In this document: positions 57,801-64,000 of the stretch, in pieces
Position numbering within the stretch: the stretch's first letter is position 1
How the letters are laid out: each line of letters begins with the position of its first letter
Source of the DNA: Leptidea sinapis
Lineage: Eukaryota; Arthropoda; Insecta; Lepidoptera; Pieridae
DNA: 64,000 bases
Direction: 5' to 3'
Assembly: GCF_905404315.1 (NCBI RefSeq)
Contig: NC_066297.1
Span: 4,526,001 to 4,590,000 of the forward strand
Made by a program: the position numbers and the translations under genes
The notes under the pieces: generated by a model
What the model was told of the DNA's origin: nothing
Databases searched by the model: none
What the model saw: only the letters and a program-made list of their open reading frames with translations

Positions 57801-60800
57801 TCGATTACGACAGTTACTTGACCATAACGTCGTTACGTTAGGTGACTCAAATATCCGGATGGCATAAAAAAGATTCAGCCGAGTATCGTTCATTTGCTCT
57901 TAATTGAAGGGTTCCGTAACTTTGTCATTCCATAATCAGAAACTAACCAAACTACCTTTGAAGTATATATTTTCCAATAAAAAAAGAATCATCGAAATCG
58001 GTTGGTGCGATATTAAGTTATTCGTAAACTGGTCGCGCACATACTTATAGCAAATTTAAGACTTTTATGGTTTTCTCAAGTCTCATTGTCAGATCTAGAC
58101 CAAATGGAACCACACGGGAAGTACCAGCCTTCAAATAAAAAAATAATTATCAAAATTGCCATTTCACCCAGTCGAAAGTTCTAAGGTAACCGACATAAAA
58201 ATTTAAATTTAGTTTAGCATGAAACGTGCAGTGATTTTACATAAGTTTGAAATAGAAGTAATTACAGTATGGCGATAGGCGACGAAGTATAATCCGGCTA
58301 AGTTTGAAAGCGCAGTTGCATAAAACGTAGTGGATGTCGACTATCTCCGCTTTTTGCAAGATTATAGCCGTCATCAGTCAAGCTATAAATTACTGCGAGT
58401 TTCATACCTGTTCATACAATCGCTTTTTTTTAGAGAGTTTCGCTAGGCTGCACTTACCTATCGAAGGTCTGAAGATACATATCGGCATCCCTTCACCACA
58501 CTTCCGCACAGCCTCTTCCGCGATCGCCTTTGTCAAGCAGTATGTATTTGGACGTTTGCCGAGAATACTGAAAATATATGAATTTTTAAGTAACACGTAT
58601 TAAAGGCTTTTAAATAAAGTCATATGAATATTTACAGTGTACCTCTACCAGAATGGTTGGGTCTTTGCTAGGACCAGCATACCAACGAGCCATGGAGAGA
58701 AGTGTACCACACGTACAAAAGTGAGACAGAATGAGACCTTAGGAAAAAACCCAGAATAACCTGATTTATATAAAACGAGAAAAGGCTGAGATGATAGTGG
58801 TGTGGACTTAATAATGTATGGTTCGTGGTTTGGACAAATGGAACAAATCTTTGGCAGGCAAGAGGCCGAAAAAGAAATAGAAGCAGGCAATTTGAATGAT
58901 GGTGAGATGATATAGATGCTGTAGACTGGAAGGCCTGGTCAAGGGCTACGAGATATAGAAGTGTATGAGAAGTTGGGCAGACCTATGCCAGACCTATGCC
59001 AGGGCGAAGAGAAGGCCGACGTAGTAATAATAAGTCAAGATATATAGAATAAAATAAAAACAATAACTTTCCTAATTAACTGTTATTGTTAACTTAAAGT
59101 AGTGAAACTCTGAATAAGGAGCTTATTGACTAATTTCATTTCTTTTGCCAGAATACCAATGCTTACAATTTTTATTTGTCTGTCTATTTGTTGCTGTTAA
59201 TTTTCAAAACGTCTGCACGTACTTTGACGGTCTAACCCAAGGTTGTCTGCATCGCCTTTTAATGGAGCGAGGGAGTATTATGGAGCTTATGTAGTGTCAA
59301 AATCAAATAAACTTTATTCAATTAGGCTTAAACTAAGCGCTTTTGAATAGTCACTATAAATATTTAATATAAATAACTGAATCTATCATAATATGTTCGG
59401 AAAAAGTGGAGCTCGTGAGAAAAACTTACAAGAAACTCAACGGCCACTCTTTTCAATCAAATAGAGTATTTTACAATGGCTGTAATATACACAACAAGTT
59501 AGTTTGTAAGGTGCTTCAATAATATAAATTATTTCATAAAAAGTAATAAAGAATGAACTGTATAAATATAAGTCAAGTTTATTGGATGCATCAACCTTTA
59601 AAGCTTGATTTCATTGTTTGTGTAAGGATGCTTCGTGAACATGATGGTTGTGATCACTGTCGTTATAAGTAATTGCATCCAACAAATACAATGATGTATT
59701 AATTAGCAAGTCGGCCTGGCGCCACGTGCAGCACCCGTTCACGAGTTGATGGTATTAAAATTAACACAATATGGCATGCTAATTTTTGACTCATCTCTTT
59801 ATTCGTAGGGACCATCGCATAGTGGGTTTGAAAGTTAGCTTTCTTACACAAACTTTTAATAAAAAAAAAACTAAACAAGTCGTCCATTTAGGTGAGTATG
59901 AGATGAACTTGTGCTCAGTAATTTCACTTGCCATCAGCTGAATGACCTGCTCGTCACGTCCCTAATTTTCATTAAAAAAAAATTGTGCTCATATTTGAGC
60001 ATAGACGTAGGGTATAAGTGAGTACTCACGCGGGTAGAATGGACTCAATCAGGTCATCATCCAGTTCTGCGACAGCCTCGACAGCACTCACCGACATTGG
60101 AGGCTCGTAGAATCTGCACAAAGACGAAAAAAAAAACAAATTACTTTGTTATTGTTCTGTTAATCACAAGGCAACATCTTAGGACCACTATTGTTCCTTT
60201 ACTACATAAATTACATTGCAAGCAATATTATCCAAAGAATGCTTCTTATTTGACTACCTGCATAAAGATTAAATATATATATATATATATTTAATCTTAA
60301 TATATATATTTAATCTTTATATATATATAGGGATTAGCCCAGTAGTTAGTGACCCAGCCTACTGAGGTAAGGTCACGGGTACAAATCTCTTTTCTCTATG
60401 TAAAATTTTGAATAGTAAGTGTAATTGGTATATGGGTAGAGAACTTACAGTAACACTTATATACATGTAAACATGAAAATATTTCATATAATTATATAAT
60501 CAATTTAAATGCTCTTTTATAAACTAATAATATCTTTAAAGTGACATATTATATTATTAATAGACTCAATAAATATGGAATCATATTATTATTGTTTATT
60601 TAAGTCATTACTATGGAGATTTACCTGGAGAGGTAAATTATCATTGACACTATGATTTGTGCTAAATCGTTAATTTGCATGCTAAAAATTAATTAGCAAA
60701 GCATGTACGTAATCACATAAAACCATTTGTAACAAGTAGTTATTAACCATAGTTGACGCATAAAAAAAATATAAATTAAGAATTTAAAAGATGAAGATCG

Positions 60801-63800
60801 TTAGAAAAAAAAGTAAAATCGAAGGTAACGTAATTTTTATGAATTTCCAAGAAATTGTTGTAATCAATCATGTTTAAATATTACTTGTTATGCCTAATAC
60901 TCGGCTAGATCAAGGTAGTCTTTTGCATAGTGAGGTATATGGTACTAGGTCTTCATCTGGTTACTCCAGTCTTGGGGATTTTTGTTTTATTTTTTACACT
61001 GGCCTTCAAAAGTAAGTATCACACTTTTAAAATTGGGATAACGTTTTAAGTTCACAAGATATACTTTCGAAATAAAAAGGACTCCAAAGAGAATTTAATT
61101 TTGTACATAAAAACTTTATAGTCGGTAACCTTCTTTTAAGAATTGGCTGAAAAAAAACTTTAAAAAACAAAACCATTCCTTTTTCAAAGTGGACGTTTCC
61201 GAATTACAATTTTACCATTCACATTTTTCTTTCTGTTTTAAATTTTTTTCAAGATCGATGGGTCTTGTTTTAAAAATTTATACTAAAAAGCACATAACAT
61301 TTATTTATCATGCCTCTTTCAGTTAAAGAATGTGCTAGGATCATGGCTTTTCTGGAACTAGGCATCAGTATGCGTCGCACTGCAAGAATGGTGTGTGTGA
61401 CGGTACGAACGGTCCAGAAGGTAAAACGAAGGTACGAAGAGACTGGACACCATCTGAGGAGACCTTGTAATGGCAGACCCAGGTGTACCAGTGCCCGAGA
61501 AGATCGTTATATTATTTCCACTGTGTTAAGAAATCGCCACCAAAATGCAATTGAAGTCCAGCAACAGCTACTTCACACCCGGAGGGACTACATTAGTGAC
61601 AGTACAGTGAGAAGAAGACTTGCTGAAGCCAATTTGAAACCCCGAAGACCAGCGAGTGGCCCAAAACTCGGGGGACAGCATTGAGTAGCGAGACTACGAT
61701 GCGCCCGTGAACACATGCAGTGGGATGAAGAAGAATATTCAAGAATTTTGTTTGCAGATGAGTCTCGATTCTCCCTTTACACTTCTGATGGAAGGCGAAG
61801 TGTTTACAGGCGACGTACATGTATGGGCTGGTATATCTTCAGAAGGTCGCACAGAGCTAGTAGCCATAGAAAATGGGCAAACTCACTGGGCAAAGATATG
61901 CTCAAGAGATTCTCAATGAGTATGCAGGGCCGTATTTAGCAAATATGGGTGATGGATCGACGCTGATGCATGATAATGCCCGGCAACACACGGCTCATAT
62001 CGTACAAGAGTATATTCAGGAGGTCGGTATCAGCGTGATGGCTTGGCCATCAAGAAGTGCTGATCTCAACCCGATTGAACACGCCTGGGATGAGCTTGGG
62101 AGGCTAGTCAGAAATCGCAGACCACCACCTACTACCCTCAGGGCACTAAAGCAGGTCCTGGTAGAAGAATGGGTTAATATTCCCCAACATCGGCTCCGAA
62201 ACCTAGTGTTCGGTATGCCAAACCGGCTCGAAGCTGTAATAAGAGCTCGAGGAGGCAATACCAGTTATTAAAAATTAAATAACATGTAATACATTTTAGT
62301 TGAATTTTTTACACTAAACTAAAAATGCCTATTTTCATTGTTTTATCTTTTTTAAGTTAAAAATGTTACTAATGTATAATTTTAGTTTCTAAGAATTAAA
62401 GCCTATAAAATTTGCAACAAAACGTTTTTAATCTTAAATCTCTATAGTTCCTTCTATCTTCTATAGTTAAGAAAAAAAATAATTTGAAAAGTGTGATACT
62501 TTTGCAGGCCAGTGTATTTTTATGTTGATAATTTTTGAAAATTTTGTAAGTTTTAGTTGTTAATTTAAATATTATATAATTGCTTGCATATCTTTTCATA
62601 TATACATCCACTGCATTCGTTAGGTCATCTGTAATGATTAGTCACTGATGTTTCTTTTTATTCTACACGAGTAAGCCAAAACTAATTTTGGTCCATCTAT
62701 ACATACATTGTATAAATAATAATGTAAAATACTGAAACTGTAAATATTCATGAAAAGGAGTGGCAATGAGTTTATTGCAACTTCTCTTTTAAGCTCAACT
62801 TTTCCGAAGTGGCGGTTATTTTTTATTATAATGTCAAACATTCATACGTGTCATTTGGTCTAAGTGAATAACTGATTTTTCTTTTCTCTCTTCTTTTTTA
62901 TGAAGCATTCTAGCAACGAAGAACTCCTTCTTTCTCATGTTAAACTTGAAATTGTGTGATGAAAATAACTGCTTTTAACAAAAATATGGTCGAAATGTTT
63001 GTAGGTTCCTATTTTTTTTATAGATGTACTGAGAATAAACAGCCATAGTATCTTGATATCTGTGTTATTACTAAGAGAGGTTCTACGATACTTTTGACAC
63101 AAATCGCAATCTTTTCAAATTAGTTCGAAAGGATAACTTTAAAACATAACTCTCAAGGAAACAATTTTGAAAAATAAATGATTTTTAAAGTGCAAGGTGG
63201 TTGTTGTGCTTGGCTAATGTTATAACTGTTCAATACTTAATTAACGATTTAAGAGTCTTTTAATAAGTCCACCTGAAAAAAAATTGACTATTTATTACTA
63301 TATTAATTGACTTTGACACTAACTTCTGACACTGGGCCACTACTTCAACATACTGTGCGGAACTGGGCCACTACTTCAACATACTGTGCGGAACTGGAGC
63401 GCTACTTCAACATACTAAGCGGCACTGGGCTGCTATTTCAATATAACTATTTAAAAATCTGAACATACTTCTCTTCAATCTTCTGCATGTGTGTCTGCGA
63501 GAAGGCTGTGGACACGTGAGTGAAGGCCTTCAGCATCTTGCACTCCTTAGCAAGCTGCAGCACCTCCTTGGTTCCCTTTACGTTGATGCCAACTGCCGTT
63601 GACAGCTTCTCGTCGAACTTTACTGTGGCTGCCGAATTTATGATGATGCTAACCTAGAATCATATCGAATCAACAGTAATGCATCTCTGAATGATACAAA
63701 ACAAAATTAAAGATATTGCCCAGAGGCAGTTTAGGTTAAAGTGTAAGTTTACCCTGGAAGTGAGAAGTTTTCGGTCTTCGTTACTCAGGCCCAGTCCCGG

Positions 63801-63875
63801 TTTCTGCATGTCTCCAATAATTGGTACCACCTTATAGATCCCTTTTGGATTCTCTTTATTAGCCCGGTGAAATAA
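48878..63875 (-). CDS. Fatty acyl-CoA reductase, N-terminus beyond the window
   Basis: Reduces fatty acyl-CoA to fatty alcohol with NADPH, for waxes, cuticle lipids or moth pheromone. Eleven exons, in order: 63753-63875, 63469-63653, 60030-60113, 58458-58567, 56545-56630, 54892-55007, 52629-52751, 51302-51421, 50124-50314, 49798-49864 and 48878-48983. All junctions keep frame: 1,311 nt, 436 residues. Insect relatives have about 500-540, so roughly 80-100 residues with the glycine-rich Rossmann motif are off the right edge. Landmarks: VVPIIGDMQKPGLGLS, INSAATVKFDEKL, HVSTAFSQT, the catalytic Tyr140 and Lys144 (visible numbering) in NTYCLTKA, GWTDSVYGPTGL, then the C-terminal sterile domain (DWQFSDANV, FPFNMADMSWEYM) and a hydrophobic, probably membrane-anchoring end (SLVLYLGYLVLSFLGSIIFGL, last ~22 residues). 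No stops or frameshifts. Which subfamily (cuticular, waterproof-like or pheromone) cannot be told by eye. Confidence 0.96.
49378..49606 (+). repeat. Family C SINE, best-preserved copy, in reductase intron
   Basis: tRNA-like head with GGTTGGCTCAGTGGAAAGAG (box A) and GGGTTCGAGTCCC (box B), body CCCAGAAGTGAGGGTTATC and an end AAAATAACAAATTGTT. Just upstream, CAACTCTCAGG and GAGAGTTGAAC are inverted halves seen in other copies. Derived from a tRNA but not one: the stems do not close into a cloverleaf. Confidence 0.8.
49650..49775 (+). mobile_element. LINE 3' end with A-tail
   Basis: GACGGCAACGCTCCTGTGAT through GAACGGCGGTGATCC to CATAAAAAAA, the same tail as at 29.2 kb. Ends about 20 bases before exon 10 of the reductase (49798-49864). 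Confidence 0.75.
50437..50714 (-). repeat. Family A hairpin repeat in reductase intron
   Basis: Inverted, nearly full length, with tail on the left and head at about 50706. Confidence 0.85.
50935..51292 (+). mobile_element. LINE C-terminal fragment next to reductase exon 8
   Basis: Reads ATERAMLGVSLRDRIRNEE, KLKWQWAGHIA, then after stops FVQQWTSSG and an ATGATGATG tail. Antisense to the gene; its tail ends about 10 bases from the exon 8 donor. Confidence 0.8.
52035..52565. mobile_element. MITE-like inverted-repeat element, ~530 bp
   Basis: Ends TTGGGTCGCACCA and (inverted) TTGGGTTGCACCA, with inner AGCAATAACA matches. The inside is rich in GTTAAAGTTAAA words. TAA lies next to both ends, but the right one is offset by two bases, so the target duplication is unsure. 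Confidence 0.6.
52791..53081 (-). repeat. Family A hairpin repeat 40 bp upstream of reductase exon 7
   Basis: Inverted copy whose A-tail side (52791) is 40 bases from the exon 7 acceptor. Part of the inner region is deleted. Confidence 0.85.
53500..53870 (+). repeat. Dispersed repeat starting GTAACCGACTTC
   Basis: Contains TTTTTACCCACTTTAAACGG and AGACAGTTCCACAAAATTAA. It resembles an abundant lepidopteran repeat. No frame is kept; limits approximate. Confidence 0.5.
54160..54817 (+). mobile_element. LINE 3' fragment (CR1/jockey-like) in reductase intron
   Basis: Reads VRSHLKYGSQIWNPCY and ERMQRKCTRYL, then after a frameshift RRNMSDIAFLAQ to SFFPRCMRQFN, the C-terminal part of a non-LTR polymerase. 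Ends with an AAATAAAATAAAATAAAAA tail. Not a host gene. Confidence 0.8.
55027..55312 (+). repeat. Family B SINE, near full length
   Basis: tRNA-like head with TATAGCCGAGTGGTTAGC and CCCGGGTTCGAATCCCGG, an AT-rich body and a TATTATTATTATTAC tail. The tail type (TTA repeats) matches LINE-mobilised SINEs. Starts 15 bases upstream of reductase exon 6. Confidence 0.8.
55763..55906 (+). repeat. Left arm of an intron inverted-repeat pair
   Basis: Starts ACAACCGACTTG and matches the reverse of 57452-57600 along its length with scattered mismatches and small gaps. Confidence 0.85.
55953..55990. repeat. Perfect palindrome, 17 bp arms, 4-base loop
   Basis: ACATCTCACCTATAACT, loop ACAT, then the exact reverse complement. 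The first arm also occurs alone near 57408. Confidence 0.9.
56098..56300 (-). repeat. Family C SINE in reductase intron
   Basis: Inverted: CAAACCCGCG (box B) and CTGAGCCAACCGTTCG (box A), then TTCAACTCTCAGGTTGTG. Same layout as 49378-49606. Confidence 0.75.
57020..57244 (-). repeat. Family A hairpin repeat, diverged
   Basis: Inverted copy with the first hairpin arms mostly deleted. It lies between the two inverted-repeat arms, beside exon 5 of the reductase. Confidence 0.75.
57452..57600 (-). repeat. Right arm of the intron inverted-repeat pair
   Basis: Ends GAAGTCGGTTGTTTTTTT, the inverted start of 55763-55906. Exon 5 of the reductase (56545-56630) sits between the arms. Confidence 0.85.
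58185..58335 (+). repeat. Family F dispersed repeat, second copy
   Basis: Matches 45575-45720 in the same orientation with small indels. Ends about 120 bases short of reductase exon 4. Confidence 0.65.
59290..59480 (-). repeat. LINE 3' UTR-like repeat, inverted
   Basis: Starts AACTTTATTCAATTAGGC and includes CAACGGCCACTCTTTTCAAT, a block I associate with lepidopteran non-LTR 3' ends. Confidence 0.55.
59580..59690 (+). repeat. Family E dispersed repeat, second copy
   Basis: Starts TTGGATGCATCAACC; matches 2822-2925. Confidence 0.6.
59910..59983 (+). repeat. Family A tail fragment
   Basis: CAGTAATTTCACT joined directly to the CCATCAGCTGAA block and A-tail; most of the element is deleted. 47 bases before reductase exon 3. 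Confidence 0.65.
60270..60420 (+). repeat. AT microsatellite followed by a family B SINE head
   Basis: TATATA runs at 60277-60330, then box A-like TTAGCCCAGTAGTTAGTG and box B-like GGTCACGGGTACAAATC. The body is lost. Confidence 0.6.
60997..62514 (+). mobile_element. Tc1-like transposon, 1,518 bp, TA target duplication
   Basis: TA at 60995-60996 and 62515-62516. Inverted ends start CACTGGCCTTCAAAAGTA on the left and CACTGGCCTGCAAAAGTA on the right; the left has a 4-base AGTA repeat. One disabled transposase inside. Lies in the reductase intron between exons 2 and 3. Confidence 0.95.
61310..62271 (+). pseudogene. Tc1 transposase, inactivated
   Basis: DD34E cut-and-paste transposase. The N-terminal paired-like helix-turn-helix region (ECARIMAFLELGISMRRTAR) is intact. 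Core: Asp in FADESRF, Asp in LMHDNARQHTA and Glu in DLNPIEHAWDEL, with 34 residues between the last two. Broken by an in-frame TGA at 61682 and two frameshifts, one near 61810 and one near 61875. The N- and C-terminal parts read well on their own, so the damage is modest and recent relative to the LINE debris. Confidence 0.93.
62740..62842 (+). repeat. LINE 3' UTR-like repeat
   Basis: Has GAGTGGCAATGAGTTTATTG and TTTTCCGAAGTGGCGGT, related to the block at 15.9-16.1 kb. Confidence 0.5.
62843..63328. other. AT-rich intron sequence, nothing recognised
   Basis: No gene, RNA or clear repeat seen between the LINE tail and the tandem repeat at 63.3 kb. Confidence 0.5.
63329..63440. repeat. Tandem repeat, 31 bp unit, ~3.5 copies
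   Basis: Units of the type AACTGGGCCACTACTTCAAC followed by ATACTGTGCGG. It ends about 28 bases from the donor of reductase exon 2. Confidence 0.9.
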
Positions 63876-64000
63876 CTGCAAAATTAAATTAAAAAGTAAA
63901 TTACATAACCTGTGTAGGCATGATTGATCGCCTCACAAACTCAGTAAGGAGATCTTGCCCTCTGCTTCCCCGGGGCATAGAAAGAATAGGGAAGTCCTAG

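Noticed and set aside
60997..62514. CRISPR, rRNA or bacterial features anywhere in the window
   Set aside because: No direct-repeat and spacer array, no rRNA block and no operon layout; introns, SINEs and LINE tails show an animal genome.

Overview
This is animal nuclear DNA, almost certainly from a moth or butterfly (Lepidoptera). Genes are split into many small phased exons by AT-rich introns. Three host genes are recognisable by protein similarity. The spaces between exons are packed with insect-type transposon debris: jockey/RTE-like LINE 3' ends, tRNA-headed SINEs, a ~300 bp A-tailed hairpin repeat, MITEs with TA, TAA or TTAA target duplications, a PIF/Harbinger element and a dead Tc1 element. 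All calls were made by eye from the sequence; no database search was run.

Layout. (1) 0.6-16.2 kb, minus strand: at least 14 tiny exons (9-45 nt, all multiples of three, all open only in phase 0) with good splice sites. They would encode short Thr/Pro/Glu/Asp/Gly-rich peptides. The module has grown by tandem duplication, including a recent 2.39 kb duplication at 9.77-14.55 kb. This looks like a micro-exon gene and is the most unusual thing in the window. (2) 20.4-24.0 kb, minus: complete UFC1, the E2-like enzyme for UFM1, in 4 exons. (3) 24.7-33.5 kb, plus: complete ZIP9/SLC39A9 zinc transporter in 6 exons, divergent from UFC1 across a 681 bp shared promoter region that seems to hold a MITE. 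(4) 33.5-48.9 kb: no host gene seen. It holds a 3.19 kb PIF/Harbinger element (42.1-45.3 kb) with 49 bp perfect inverted ends, inserted inside an older MITE. The element carries a HARBI1-like transposase and an antisense MADF/BESS gene, each lying in the other's intron. (5) 48.9-63.9 kb, minus: 11 exons of a fatty acyl-CoA reductase whose NAD(P)H-binding N-terminus lies beyond the right edge. One intron holds a complete but inactivated Tc1 element (61.0-62.5 kb).

The host genes do not form one pathway. UFC1 and ZIP9 probably share a promoter region, ZIP9 and the reductase converge across the 15 kb gap, and the micro-exon gene lies downstream of UFC1 on the same strand. Both ends of the micro-exon transcript remain unidentified.
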